The notes under the pieces: model-generated
Seen by the model: the letters and a program-made list of their open reading frames with translations, nothing else
Told to the model about the DNA's origin: nothing
Databases searched by the model: none
DNA from: JANLYQ01 sp031365725
Lineage (GTDB): Bacteria > Actinomycetota > Actinomycetes > JACCUZ01
DNA length: 64,000 nt
Assembly (NCBI GenBank): GCA_031365725.1
Contig: JANLYQ010000014.1
Coordinates: forward strand, 113,996-177,995
Direction: 5' to 3'
Position numbers and translations under genes: made by a program
Shown: positions 44,106 to 53,159 of the stretch, in pieces
Layout of the letters: every line of letters begins with the position of its first letter
Numbering within the stretch: position 1 is the stretch's first letter

Positions 44106-45212
44106 ATGACCGAGCGCCGCCCGTCCTTGCTCGCGCGGGGCCTGCGCGACGAGTCGGCCCGACCGCTGCGCGTCACGCCGCTCAGCGCACAGCTGCTCAC
44201 GGTCGGCGTCGACATCGGCGGTACGAAGGTCGCGGCTGGTGTCGTCACCTTCGACGGCGAGGTGATCGACCAGGTTCGTCGTGAGACGCCGGATCGCAGC
44301 AAGAGCCCGCAGGTGGTCGAGAACACCATCGTCGAGGCGGTGCTGGACCTCGCGTCGCGGCACGAGATCCACGCCGTGGGCATCGGCGCTGCCGGCTTCA
44401 TCGACGCCGACCGCAGCAACGTGCTCTTCGCACCCCACCTGTCATGGCGCAACGAGCCGCTGCGCGAGGCCATCAGCTCCCGGCTGCGGCTGCCTGTGGT
44501 CGTCGAGAACGACGCCAACGCTGCCGTGTGGGCCGAGTGGCGCTTCGGCTCCGGCCGCGGCGAGTCGCACCTGGTCTGCGTCAACCTTGGCACCGGCATC
44601 GGCGGTGCGATCCTGATCAATGGTGCCCTGCAACGCGGCCGGTTCGGCGTCGCCGGCGAGTTCGGCCACATGCAGGTGGTGCCCGACGGGCGTCGCTGCG
44701 AGTGCGGCAACCGCGGCTGCTGGGAGCAGTACGCCTCGGGCAACGTCATCGTCCGTGAGGCCCGCGAGCTCGCCGCGGCCAACTCTCCGGTCGCGCACCC
44801 GATCCTCGAGCGCGCCGGCGGTGACGTCGCGGCCATCACCGGACCGTTGGTCACGGCCGCTGCGCGGGACGGCGACCCGGCGGCGCGTGAGCTGTTCGAG
44901 GAGGTGGGGCACTGGCTCGGCGTCGGCATCGCCAACCTGGCCGCCGCCTTCGACCCCGGCACCTTCGTCATCGGTGGCGGTCTGTCCGAAGCCGGCGACC
45001 TGCTGATCGGCCCGGCAAGGGAGGCGTTCCGCCGCAGCCTCACCGGTCGTCAGTTCCGGCCGGAAGCCGTGATCGTGCAGGCGAGTCTCGGCAACACCGC
45101 CGGCCTCGTCGGGGCCGCAGACCTCGCGCGCCCGTTCGCCCGGCGGTTCCGCCGGGCCAGGGCCCGGGCGCGGGACCGCAGAGCACGTCGCGACCATCTC
45201 GAGCCGCGATGA
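44106..45212 (+). CDS. ROK-family glucokinase
   Basis: The 368-residue enzyme has the ATP phosphate motif VGVDIGGTKVAAGVV after an unusual 30-residue N-terminal extension, the sugar-binding ENDANAAVWAEW, GTGIGGAILING, the ROK zinc site CECGNRGCWEQYASG and FVIGGGLSEAGD. It should phosphorylate glucose to glucose-6-phosphate with ATP. A very basic C-terminal tail (RRFRRARARARDRRARR) is unusual for the family. ATGA overlap joins it to the WS/DGAT-GNAT gene, with no obvious functional link. Confidence 0.92.
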   Translation: MTERRPSLLARGLRDESARPLRVTPLSAQLLTVGVDIGGTKVAAGVVTFDGEVIDQVRRETPDRSKSPQVVENTIVEAVLDLASRHEIHAVGIGAAGFIDADRSNVLFAPHLSWRNEPLREAISSRLRLPVVVENDANAAVWAEWRFGSGRGESHLVCVNLGTGIGGAILINGALQRGRFGVAGEFGHMQVVPDGRRCECGNRGCWEQYASGNVIVREARELAAANSPVAHPILERAGGDVAAITGPLVTAAARDGDPAARELFEEVGHWLGVGIANLAAAFDPGTFVIGGGLSEAGDLLIGPAREAFRRSLTGRQFRPEAVIVQASLGNTAGLVGAADLARPFARRFRRARARARDRRARRDHLEPR

Positions 45213-47077
45213 GCAGCCCGGTCCGTATGTCCAACGTCGACGCCGCGTGGCTCGGCATGGACTCGCCTGACAACCTGATGATGGTCACCGCAGTGCTGCG
45301 ATTCGACGAGGTGCTCGACGAGCCACGCCTCCGTGAGGTGCTGACCGGTCGGCTGCTCGCGCGCTATCCGAAGTTCTCGATGCGCGCGTTGCCCTCGGGC
45401 AGCCCGTTCGAGCAGCCGGTGTGGAGCGACGATCCCGACTTCGACCTCGACCGGCACGTGGTCGACGCGGGCACCGTGCCCGACGAAGCCGGTCTGACCG
45501 CCCTGGTCAGTGGGCTGCTCGGCACCTCGCTGGACATGCACCACTCGCCGTGGCAGTTCCATCAGGTTGTCGTGCAACAAGCCGCCGCGCCGGGTGCTGA
45601 CGGACCGGTCTCGGCTCTCGTTGTACGACTGCACCACTGCATCGCCGATGGCATCGCACTGGCCAGTGTGCTGCTCTCCCTCACCGACGACCTCCCGGAC
45701 GGTGCTTCCCGTGCGTCCGGTGCGCCCCTGGTGGTCGCGCCGGGTCGCGACCCACGACGCCCGGGCATCAGGTCCCGGCTCACCGCGGGGTCGCGCGACC
45801 TCGCCCCGGTGGTCGGTGTCGACGTGCTGGGTTCGCGCAGCCTTGGCCAGGCCTGGGCGTCCGTGCGGTTCGGCTGGGGGGTGGTGACCACCGCGGTAGG
45901 GCTGCTGTTCGCGGCGCGTGACCCGCGCACCCGGCTCTCCGGCCGACTCGGACCGGCCAAGGTCGCCGCCTGGTCGCACCCGATGGACCTCGCAGTGGTC
46001 AAGCGAGTGGCAGCGGCTCTCGACGCCACCGTCAACGACGTCCTGCTTGCGGTCACGGCCGGTGCCGTCCGCCGACACCTGAGCAGCCACGGGGACACCC
46101 CGCGAGACCTGCGGATCTTCGTGCCGGTCGACCTGCGACCTCGCGGCGAGCCGGTGCCCACGTCATTGGGCAACCGCTTCGGCATCGTCTTCGTCGTGCT
46201 GCCGGTGTCCGAGCCCGACCCGGTCGCGCGGGTGCGGGCCGTGCATGAACGCATGAGCAAGGTGAAGGCCGGCCCGCAGGCGGCGTCGATGTTCGCCGTC
46301 CTGTCGGTGGTGGGCGCGCTGCCGGCTTGGGGACACCGGCTCGCGGTGCGGGTGCTCGGCGCCAAGTCCTCGGCTGTCGTGACCAACGTCCCCGGCCCGC
46401 GGCACCCGGTCTACCTCGCCGGTTCCCGCTTGGTGCGCCTGGTGTTCTGGGTCCCGCAGGCCGGCACGGTGGGGCTGGGCGTGAGCATCCTCTCCTACGC
46501 GGGTGAGGTCACCGTGGGCATCGCGGCCGACCGCAACCTCGTGCCCGACCCGGCGCCGTTCGTCGCTGGCGCCGAGGCCGACCTCGCCGAGCTCGTGGCC
46601 CGCACCCTCGGGGTCGACGACGACATCGTGGAGCTTGACGAGGTGGCCTACGACTCCGACCTTGCTTCGACTCTCGTGGCCGAGGTGCAGCAGGAGTACG
46701 CCCGCCGCTACGGCACGCCGGACAGCTCGCCCATCGACGCGGATGAGTTCGCCCCGCCGGACGGCGCGTTCCTGGTCGCGCGGGTCGGCACCACGGCCAT
46801 CGGCTGCGCCGGCATGCGGCGCCACGACGACGACACCGTCGAGGTCAAACGGATGTTCGTCCGCCCTGAGCACCGGCGTAGGGGTCACGCCCGCCGGTTG
46901 CTGGCCGCGGTCGAGGACCGGGCCCGGGTGCAGGGGTTCCGTCGGGTCGTGCTCGAGACCGGCAGGGTCCAACCCGAGGCGATTGCGCTTTACACGTCCT
47001 CTGGCTATGAGCAGATCGAGGGGTTCGGCCACTACCGGTGCTCGCCGCTGTCGCTGTCCTACGCCCGCGAGCTCTAG
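45209..47077 (+). CDS. Wax ester synthase/diacylglycerol acyltransferase fused to a GNAT domain
   Basis: Residues about 1-460 are a WS/DGAT enzyme: VDAAWLGMDSPDNLMMVT at the start, active-site HHCIADG (His142-His143, Asp147), the TNVPGPRHPVYLAG motif and a C-terminal SYAGEVTVGIAADRN. This type esterifies acyl-CoA to fatty alcohol or diacylglycerol. Residues about 485-622 are a separate GNAT acetyltransferase, with FVRPEHRRRGHARRLLAAVEDRA as acetyl-CoA motif and ALYTSSGYEQIE. The frame is continuous across the junction, so the fusion appears real. Confidence 0.9.
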   Translation: MSSPVRMSNVDAAWLGMDSPDNLMMVTAVLRFDEVLDEPRLREVLTGRLLARYPKFSMRALPSGSPFEQPVWSDDPDFDLDRHVVDAGTVPDEAGLTALVSGLLGTSLDMHHSPWQFHQVVVQQAAAPGADGPVSALVVRLHHCIADGIALASVLLSLTDDLPDGASRASGAPLVVAPGRDPRRPGIRSRLTAGSRDLAPVVGVDVLGSRSLGQAWASVRFGWGVVTTAVGLLFAARDPRTRLSGRLGPAKVAAWSHPMDLAVVKRVAAALDATVNDVLLAVTAGAVRRHLSSHGDTPRDLRIFVPVDLRPRGEPVPTSLGNRFGIVFVVLPVSEPDPVARVRAVHERMSKVKAGPQAASMFAVLSVVGALPAWGHRLAVRVLGAKSSAVVTNVPGPRHPVYLAGSRLVRLVFWVPQAGTVGLGVSILSYAGEVTVGIAADRNLVPDPAPFVAGAEADLAELVARTLGVDDDIVELDEVAYDSDLASTLVAEVQQEYARRYGTPDSSPIDADEFAPPDGAFLVARVGTTAIGCAGMRRHDDDTVEVKRMFVRPEHRRRGHARRLLAAVEDRARVQGFRRVVLETGRVQPEAIALYTSSGYEQIEGFGHYRCSPLSLSYAREL

Positions 47078-47087
47078 GCCCGGGACC

Positions 47088-48956
47088 TCAGCCCAGCTGT
47101 TCGTCGACGTAGCACCAGCGCCAGGCCTCGCCGGTCTCGAAGCTGCGCATGACCGGGTGGTCCGTCTCGTGGAAGTGGACCTCGGCGTGCCGCTCGGTGG
47201 AGGAGTCGCAGCAGCCCACGTGCCCGCAGGTCAGGCACAGTCGCAGGTGCACCCACTTGGTACCGTCCCGCAGGCACTCCTCGCAGCCCTCGGGTGTCCG
47301 CGGGCGGGTGCCGGTCTGCGCGGCGGTCAGGTGCTCGCAGGTCTCGCCCCGGTCGATGCGCGCCACGAGCTCGCGCTCGACCTTGCTGCCCTTGTCCTCG
47401 AGCCGGTCCAGCAGTGACTCCTCGGCGTCGAGCAACGTCATCACGTCGCGCAGCACCTCGTCGTCGACCTTGCCCGTCGCTCTGGCCTCCAGCACCACAC
47501 GGCGTTCGGCGTGCAACATCTCCTGCCTCAGCCTGCGATACATGCCGCTCGGGGTCTCGTCGTTGTCCGCGGCACCGAGCCGTTCCCAGGCAGCGTCGGC
47601 GCGGTTGCGGGCACGTTCCTCCAGCCGGTCGATCACCGAGGGGTCGTCACCGTCCTGGCGCAGCTCCTCCAAGCGGGCAAGGCCGGCGCGGGTGGCCTTG
47701 GACAGCAGCGCGGCTTCCTCGAGCGCGTCCTCGGCCGGGTCGGGACCAGGGAGGTCGAGGCGACGTACGAGCAGGGGCAACGTGGTGCCGTTGATCAGGA
47801 GGGTGCCCCCGACCACAGCGAGGGCGGCCAGCACGAGCACGTCTCGATGCGGGGTGTCGGCGGGCAGCACGAACGCTGCGGCCAGCGTCACGACCCCGCG
47901 CATGCCCGACCAGGACACCAGCGTCGCGTAGGACCAGGACCAGGCGTGCTCGCGCATCGACCGGGTGCCGAAGCGATAGAGGGCTGTTGCGGAGAAGACC
48001 CAGACGACGCGCGCGACCAGAGCAGCCGCGAGAACGGCAGCACAGATGGCGATGAGGCGACCGGCGCCGAGATCGCCACGGCCGGCGTTGTGCACCACCC
48101 GCGACACCTGCAGGCCGATGAGCAGGAAGACAGCGTTCTCCAGGACGAAGGTGATGGTGCGCCAGTTGGTCTGCTCCGCCAGCCGCGATGCCGCCGACTG
48201 CAGAGCGGGCGACTTGTGGCCCAGCAACAGGCCGACGACGACCACAGCGAGGACGCCGCTGGCGTGCACGGCCTCGGCAGCGAGATAGGTGGCGAAAGGC
48301 GCGACCAACGACAGTGTGGTGTCGAGCACCGGGTCGCTGACCTTCTTGCGTGCAGCGCCGAGCACGACGGCGAGCAGCAACCCGATGGCCACCCCACCTC
48401 CGGCGGCCAGCGCGAAGTCACCGACGACCTGCTGGATCGTGACCGTGGTGGCGATGGCGGCCACCGCCATCCGCAACCCGACCAGGGCAGTCGCGTCGTT
48501 GAGCAGGCTCTCGCCCTCGAGGATCGCCACGATGCGACGCGGCATGCCGACCCGGCGGGCGATCGTGGTCGCCGCAACCGCGTCAGGCGGTGACACCACG
48601 GCGCCGAGCGCCAGCGCTCCGGCGACGGTCATCCCCGGCACCACCAGCCAGGTCACCAGGCCGACCACACCGACGGAGAACACGACCGCGCCCACCGCGA
48701 GGATGCCGATGGCCTGCCGGTTCGCCCGTACGTCGACCAGCGAGGTGCGCAGCGACGCGGCGTACAGCAAGGGAGGGAGGAAGCCGATCAGCACGACGTC
48801 CGGGTCGACTTGGTAGTCGGGCACACCCGGCACCAGCGACGCGAGGACCCCCACGACGACCAGGGCAAGCGGGGCCGAGATCCCCAGCCGGCGGGCACCC
48901 GCCGCCACCAGGGCGACGGAGACCACGAAGGCCAGGATCTCGAGGGCGCTGCTCAC
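47088..48956 (-). CDS. CPA1 Na+/H+ antiporter with C-terminal UBP zinc finger
   Basis: The 622-residue protein has about 12 transmembrane helices with CPA1 motifs (FLPPLLYAASLRTSL, VSPPDAVAATTIARRVGMPRRIVAILEGESLLNDATALV with the ion-binding Asp, SWSGMRGVVTLAAA). A charged cytoplasmic linker follows, then residues about 540-622 form a UBP-type zinc finger: CEHL, CEECL, LRLCLTCGHVGCCDSS, HAEVHFHETDHPVM. It exchanges Na+ or K+ for protons; the finger may regulate it through a soluble ligand. Confidence 0.93.
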   Translation of the reverse strand: MSSALEILAFVVSVALVAAGARRLGISAPLALVVVGVLASLVPGVPDYQVDPDVVLIGFLPPLLYAASLRTSLVDVRANRQAIGILAVGAVVFSVGVVGLVTWLVVPGMTVAGALALGAVVSPPDAVAATTIARRVGMPRRIVAILEGESLLNDATALVGLRMAVAAIATTVTIQQVVGDFALAAGGGVAIGLLLAVVLGAARKKVSDPVLDTTLSLVAPFATYLAAEAVHASGVLAVVVVGLLLGHKSPALQSAASRLAEQTNWRTITFVLENAVFLLIGLQVSRVVHNAGRGDLGAGRLIAICAAVLAAALVARVVWVFSATALYRFGTRSMREHAWSWSYATLVSWSGMRGVVTLAAAFVLPADTPHRDVLVLAALAVVGGTLLINGTTLPLLVRRLDLPGPDPAEDALEEAALLSKATRAGLARLEELRQDGDDPSVIDRLEERARNRADAAWERLGAADNDETPSGMYRRLRQEMLHAERRVVLEARATGKVDDEVLRDVMTLLDAEESLLDRLEDKGSKVERELVARIDRGETCEHLTAAQTGTRPRTPEGCEECLRDGTKWVHLRLCLTCGHVGCCDSSTERHAEVHFHETDHPVMRSFETGEAWRWCYVDEQLG

Positions 48957-49014
48957 GTGTCAGACCAAGCCCGTTCTCCCCGTGCGGATTCCCCCTTCAC
49001 TCTGGGGGCGGTGG

Positions 49015-50034
49015 TCAGGCCGACTTGCGGACGGCGGGCCGCTTAGTCGCGGTCTTCTTCGTCGCGGTCTTCTTGGTCGCCGCCTTGCCGGCCGTCTTCG
49101 AGGCAGCCTTCTCTGCTGCCGGCTTCTTGGCCGAAACCTTCTTCGTGGTCGTGGACGTGGTCGTGGACGTCGGGGCGGAGCTGTCGTCCGCGGCGCTGGA
49201 CTCCCCGTCGTCTGCCGCGCTGTCACCAGCTGACTCCGGGGCCGACTTCTCGCCGCGCTTCTCCTTGGCCGCAGCGACACTGCGCCGCAGCGCCTCCATC
49301 AGGTCCACGACCTGCCCGCTGCCGCGCGGCTCCTCGGTGGGGGTCACCGTCTCGTGGCCGGCGACCTTGGCGGAGATGACCTCCTCGAGCGCCCCGCGGT
49401 AGTGGTCGGAGAACTCGCTGGGGTCGAAGTCCCCGGACAGCGCGCTGATGTAGGACTCGGCCATCGCCATCTCCTGCGGCCGGACCGTCACGTCCTGGGA
49501 GAGGAAGTCGAGGTCGGCAGCGCGCACCTCGTCCGGCCACAGCAGGGTCTGCAGCACGAGCACACCTTCGCGGGCCCGCAGCATCGCCAGCCGCTCGCGC
49601 TGACGCAGGGCAACCTTGACGATCGCGACCCGGTCGGCCTTGGCCAGCGAGTCGCGCAGCAGCACGTAGGGCTTGAGGTCAGCCCCGGTCGGGTCGCAGT
49701 AGTAGGGCTTGCCCAACGCGACCGCGTCGACCTGTTCGGCGGGGACGAAGCTGAGCACCTCCACCGCCCGCGAGCTCGAGATCGGCAGGTGGGCGAAGTC
49801 GTCGTCGTCGAGCACGACCATGTCGCCGCCGGGCATCTCGTAGCCCTTGGCGATGTCGGCGTAGGCCACCTCCTCACCGTCGACCGAGCAGACCCGCTTG
49901 TAGCGGATGCGCCCCCCGTCCTCGCGGTGCACCTGACGGAAGGACACGTCCTTCTCCTCGGTCGCACTGAACAACCGCACGGGGATCGACACCAGTCCGA
50001 AGGAGATCGCGCCTTTCCAGATGCTCTGTGGCAT
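49015..50034 (-). CDS. ku: Non-homologous end joining protein Ku
   Basis: The 339-residue protein has the bacterial Ku core: MPQSIWKGAISFGLVSIPVRLFSATE at the start, RIRYKRVCSVDGEEV, the PYYCDPTG region and MAMAESYISALSGDFDPSEF. The core forms a ring on broken DNA ends and recruits LigD. The last 100 residues are a lysine/alanine/threonine-rich tail with repeated KKTATKK, typical of actinobacterial Ku and thought to add DNA contacts. No ligD gene lies in the window. ATG 50034 was chosen over a longer in-frame start. Confidence 0.95.
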   Translation of the reverse strand: MPQSIWKGAISFGLVSIPVRLFSATEEKDVSFRQVHREDGGRIRYKRVCSVDGEEVAYADIAKGYEMPGGDMVVLDDDDFAHLPISSSRAVEVLSFVPAEQVDAVALGKPYYCDPTGADLKPYVLLRDSLAKADRVAIVKVALRQRERLAMLRAREGVLVLQTLLWPDEVRAADLDFLSQDVTVRPQEMAMAESYISALSGDFDPSEFSDHYRGALEEVISAKVAGHETVTPTEEPRGSGQVVDLMEALRRSVAAAKEKRGEKSAPESAGDSAADDGESSAADDSSAPTSTTTSTTTKKVSAKKPAAEKAASKTAGKAATKKTATKKTATKRPAVRKSA

Positions 50035-50170
50035 GCCGACATGATCCTTGACGACGGCCCCGCCCGCCACCGGCACCCCGAACTCACCGGCAACGTGTCA
50101 GTAGGTGCGGGGCGGCGCCCGGCTGGGCGTCAGGCGGCTGCGCGGGTCGCGCAGGGCCATGCGCGGGGCA

Positions 50171-50337
50171 GGTGGCGTGAGCCGGCGCCGGCCCTCCGGA
50201 GAGGAAACGGTCGCTCTCGCGTGCCGAATTGTCTCCGGAGTGACTCGCGGGTGGGGTGGCATGAGCCGGCGCCAGCCCTCCGGAGAGGAAACGGTCGCTC
50301 TCGCGTGCCGAATCGTCTCCGGAGTGACCCGCGGGTG
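50171..50337. repeat. Direct duplication of an 83-bp unit with internal inverted repeat
   Basis: Two copies at 84-bp period differ at about four positions. Each contains CTCCGGAGA and, about 27 bases later, its inverse TCTCCGGAG, giving a potential 9-bp-stem hairpin per copy. The units are non-coding by my reading. Confidence 0.85.
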
Positions 50338-50400
50338 CTCGGCTGATCGACCGCTCGACCGCTCGACGGCTCGGCTGATCGACCGCTCGACGGCTCGACG
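50337..50400. repeat. Two tandem 32-bp units
   Basis: Unit 50337-50368 and unit 50369-50400 differ by one base. Each includes CGGCTGATCGACCGCTCGAC and a shorter internal GCTCGAC repeat. They abut the 83-bp duplication. Confidence 0.85.
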
Positions 50401-50478
50401 GCACGACCATGTGGCTGCTCGGCGACACACCCGCCGCCCTGCGGGGTTGTGTCCAGGGGTCGTGGCACCGTCGAAGAC

Positions 50479-50688
50479 ATGACGACGAGCCCGACTCCAG
50501 CACCCCGCGGTACGGCGGTCAGCCCGGCGGCCACTGGTCACTGGTGCGCCACCTGCGGCAGCGAGGCGACCTTCGAGCAGCCCGACTGCCCGGACGAGCA
50601 CGGCGGCGACTGCCCCGAGTGGGTCTGCGTGCGCTGCGGCGAGGCCTTCCTCATCGGCTTTGCCTTGCCCGACCGCCGCAGCGCCTGA
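50479..50688 (+). CDS. Small zinc-ribbon-like protein (69 aa)
   Basis: The 69-residue protein has paired cysteine motifs (HWCATCGSEATF, then EWVCVRCGEAF, with additional Cys in PDCPDEHGGDC), consistent with a single zinc ribbon. An in-frame start at 50449 would add ten residues. The function is unknown; small zinc-ribbon proteins of this kind are often nucleic-acid or protein-binding accessories. It is convergent with the CBS-domain gene. Confidence 0.65.
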   Translation: MTTSPTPAPRGTAVSPAATGHWCATCGSEATFEQPDCPDEHGGDCPEWVCVRCGEAFLIGFALPDRRSA

Positions 50689-50704
50689 CGTTCAGCTGGA
50701 CGAG

Positions 50705-51085
50705 TCAGACCGGCTGGCGTGACCAGCAGCGCACGATGTCGCGCACCGACAGGATGCCTGCCACCTCACCGGCCTCGAGCACGACAAGGTGCCGGAAGCC
50801 GCCGCGGGTCATCGCCTCGGCGGCCTGCTTGAGGGTCCAGGTCGGTGCCGCGAAGACCAGGTCGTCGGTGAGGTGGTCGCGCACGTGCTCGACGTCGGGG
50901 TCCTGACCGGCACCGATCGAGGCGAGGACGTCGCGCTCGGTGAGGATGCCCACACCGTCGCCGTCCGGGTCGTGCACGACCGCCGCGCCCACCCGGCGTG
51001 CCGACATCGCTTTGCTCGCCGCCCGCAGTGTGTGGTCGGGGCCAACGGTCAGCACCTCGGGGCTCATGCCGTCACGGACCTGCAT
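50705..51085 (-). CDS. CBS-domain pair protein
   Basis: The 126-residue protein consists of two CBS motifs (MSPEVLTVGPDHTLRAASKAMSARRVGAAVV; then LTDDLVFAAPTWTLKQAAEAMTRGGFRHLVVLE) and nothing else, forming one Bateman module that usually binds adenosyl ligands. ATG 51085 is preceded by GGAGG with ideal spacing and was preferred over the ATG 20 codons upstream. It is divergent from a membrane protein. A role in energy or stress sensing is common for such proteins. Confidence 0.9.
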   Translation of the reverse strand: MQVRDGMSPEVLTVGPDHTLRAASKAMSARRVGAAVVHDPDGDGVGILTERDVLASIGAGQDPDVEHVRDHLTDDLVFAAPTWTLKQAAEAMTRGGFRHLVVLEAGEVAGILSVRDIVRCWSRQPV

Positions 51086-51169
51086 GTCGACCTCCACGTC
51101 GCCGGATCGGCCCCATCCTGTTCTCGTCCCGCGCCTGTTGTCCATGATCGGGGCACATATCCTCGGTCG

Positions 51170-51892
51170 GTGGGCACCAGCCGTCTCGACGTGCGCGCCG
51201 GATCTCCGGTGCCGTTCCTGGTCACAGTGGTCTGGGTACCGCTGGTGCTGCTGCTGGACCGCGACGCAGGCATCTGGTCGCAGCGGCTCCTCGGCCTCGG
51301 CACCTGGTTCCTGCTGGCGGTGTTGCTGCGCCGCGAGTCAGCGCTGGTGCGCACCCAGGTCGCGGTGGTCGTCGCGTTCGCGACCGCGGTCGAGTACACC
51401 TTCTCCCCGCTGCTGCAGGTCTACGTCTACCGCCTGCACAACGTGCCCTCGTTCGTGCCGCCCGGGCACGGGCTGGTCTATCTCAGCGCGCTCGCCTTCG
51501 GCCGGGCCGCCTGGGTGCGCCGACGTACCCCCGCGCTCGTGACCGCCACCGTCGTCATCGCCGGCCTGTACGCCGCATGGGGGCTGGTCATCTCGCCGCG
51601 ACCTGACGCACTCGGCGCGTTCTGGTACCTCTGCCTGCTCGGCTTCCTCGCGTGGGGACGGTCCCGGACGCTGTACGTCGGGGCATTCCTGGTGGTCACC
51701 TACCTCGAGCTGCTCGGCACCGGCCTCGGCACCTGGGCCTGGCAGACCCACGACCCCACCGGCCTGGTCACGATCGGCAATCCACCCTCGGGGGCAGCAG
51801 GCGGCTACGGCTGGTTCGACCTGGCCGCCACCCTCGCTGCGCCGACGCTCCTCGCGGCGCTCCACCGGCGGCGAGTGCTCATCCCGGCATAA
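51170..51892 (+). CDS. Polytopic membrane protein of unknown function
   Basis: The 240-residue reading starts at GTG 51170, although no clear ribosome-binding site marks the start. About seven hydrophobic segments are visible (FLVTVVWVPLVLLLD, LGLGTWFLLAVLL, TPALVTATVVIAGLYAAWGL, TLYVGAFLVVTYLELLGTGLG). The acidic-aromatic region TGLGTWAWQTHDPTGLVTIGNPPSG is distinctive. I do not recognise a specific family. It ends 7 bp before the MFS gene, with which it probably forms an operon. Confidence 0.7.
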   Translation: MGTSRLDVRAGSPVPFLVTVVWVPLVLLLDRDAGIWSQRLLGLGTWFLLAVLLRRESALVRTQVAVVVAFATAVEYTFSPLLQVYVYRLHNVPSFVPPGHGLVYLSALAFGRAAWVRRRTPALVTATVVIAGLYAAWGLVISPRPDALGAFWYLCLLGFLAWGRSRTLYVGAFLVVTYLELLGTGLGTWAWQTHDPTGLVTIGNPPSGAAGGYGWFDLAATLAAPTLLAALHRRRVLIPA

Positions 51893-51899
51893 TCCGGGC

Positions 51900-53159
51900 A
51901 TGTCCGACAACCACGGCGGTGGCGTCCGCGCGGTCCTGCGGCAGCGCGCGTTCGTCGCGCTGACGGCCGGGCGCACCATCTCGATCCTCGGCAACGGGCT
52001 CGCGTCGATCGCCATCACCTTCGCCGTGCTCGACCTCACCGGCTCGGCCACCGACCTCGGTCTGGTGCTGGCCGCGCGCAGCCTGCCGCAGGCGCTGTTC
52101 CTGCTCTTCGGCGGCGTGGTCGCCGACCGGTTCCCCCGGCACCTGGTGCTCGTGGTGGCGAGCATCATCAGTGCCGCGAGCCAGGCCGTCGCGGCCACCC
52201 TGCTGCTCACCCACTCCGCGACGGTCGCCTCGCTCGCCGCGATCGGTGCCGTCAACGGCGCCTCGACCGCATTCCTCTTCCCGGCCAGCGCAGGTCTGCT
52301 GCCGCGCACCGTGCCGGCGGCACTGCTGCAGCCGGCCAACGTGGTGCTGAGGATGGCCTCGACCGCGGCGTCGATCGTCGGGGTCTCGGTCGGCGGCGTG
52401 CTCGTCGCCACCGTCGGGCCCGGCTGGGGTGTGGCCGTGGATGCAGCGACCTTCCTGGTCGGCTCGGTGTGCTTCGCAGCAGTGGGTCGCCGGTCAGCCG
52501 ACACCGGCGACGAGGCCCACGAACCGCGTTCCGAGGACAGCATGCTGCGCCAGTTGCGCGAAGGCTGGTCGGCCTTCCGCTCGCGCACCTGGCTGTGGGC
52601 CGTGGTGCTGGCGTTCGGCATCATCAACGCCGTGCACGCCGCGGGCTGGAGCACGTTGGGCCCGGCCATCGCCGACGGCACGTTCGGTCGGCGGGGCTGG
52701 GGTTTCGTCCTCGCGGCCGAGACGTTGGGCGCGGTGCTGTCCGGGGCGCTGCTGCTCCGACTGCGGCTGCGCCGGCCGTTGTTCGTCGGCATGCTCGGCG
52801 TGCTCGCGTGGTCGCCGTTGCTGCTGGCGCTTGCCGCCGAGCCGCCGGTGCTGCTGCTGGGCGTCGCGGCCTTCCTCGCCGGTGGGGCGATCGAGCTCTT
52901 CGGTCTCGGCTGGGACCTCTCGATGCAGCAGCACGTGCCGCCGCACCTGCTCTCGCGGGTCTATGCCTACGACGCGCTGGGTTCGCTGGTCGCGATCCCG
53001 GTCGGCCAGGTGCTCGCCGGCCCGGTCGCCGGGCTGGTCGGCATCCGCCCGGCGGTCGCGCTCTGCGCAGTCGTGATCATGGTGGTGGGTGCGGTGACCA
53101 CCGCGGTCCCCGCCGTACGCCGGTTGGAGCGGGTGGCCGCTCCGGCGTCGACCACGTGA
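51900..53159 (+). CDS. MFS transporter (MFS_3/enterobactin-exporter-like)
   Basis: The 419-residue protein has 12 predicted membrane helices, an initial RAFVALTAGRTISILGNGLASIAITFAVLDLTGS segment, and the motif GGVVADRFPRHLVLV between helices 2 and 3, placing it with the MFS_3/EntS-like proton-driven exporters. The substrate is not indicated. The stop codon lies inside one arm of an 80-bp nested inverted repeat. Confidence 0.88.
   Translation: MSDNHGGGVRAVLRQRAFVALTAGRTISILGNGLASIAITFAVLDLTGSATDLGLVLAARSLPQALFLLFGGVVADRFPRHLVLVVASIISAASQAVAATLLLTHSATVASLAAIGAVNGASTAFLFPASAGLLPRTVPAALLQPANVVLRMASTAASIVGVSVGGVLVATVGPGWGVAVDAATFLVGSVCFAAVGRRSADTGDEAHEPRSEDSMLRQLREGWSAFRSRTWLWAVVLAFGIINAVHAAGWSTLGPAIADGTFGRRGWGFVLAAETLGAVLSGALLLRLRLRRPLFVGMLGVLAWSPLLLALAAEPPVLLLGVAAFLAGGAIELFGLGWDLSMQQHVPPHLLSRVYAYDALGSLVAIPVGQVLAGPVAGLVGIRPAVALCAVVIMVVGAVTTAVPAVRRLERVAAPASTT

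Larger units (their letters stand above)
50035..50478. other. Repeat-rich intergenic region upstream of ku
   Basis: This 444-bp gap holds a duplicated 83-bp unit (50171-50253 and 50255-50337) followed directly by two 32-bp tandem units (50337-50368, 50369-50400). An open frame crosses the repeats on the plus strand but has no ribosome-binding site and a low-complexity translation. The ku promoter is expected in the left part. Confidence 0.8.

Noticed and set aside
50171..50400. Possible CRISPR array
   Set aside because: Only two copies of each repeat, no regular unique spacers, and no cas genes nearby.
50105..50482. 125-codon frame crossing the intergenic repeats
   Set aside because: The repeats generate a repetitive product (EETVALACRIVSGVTRG twice) without start signals; a repeat artefact is more likely than a gene.
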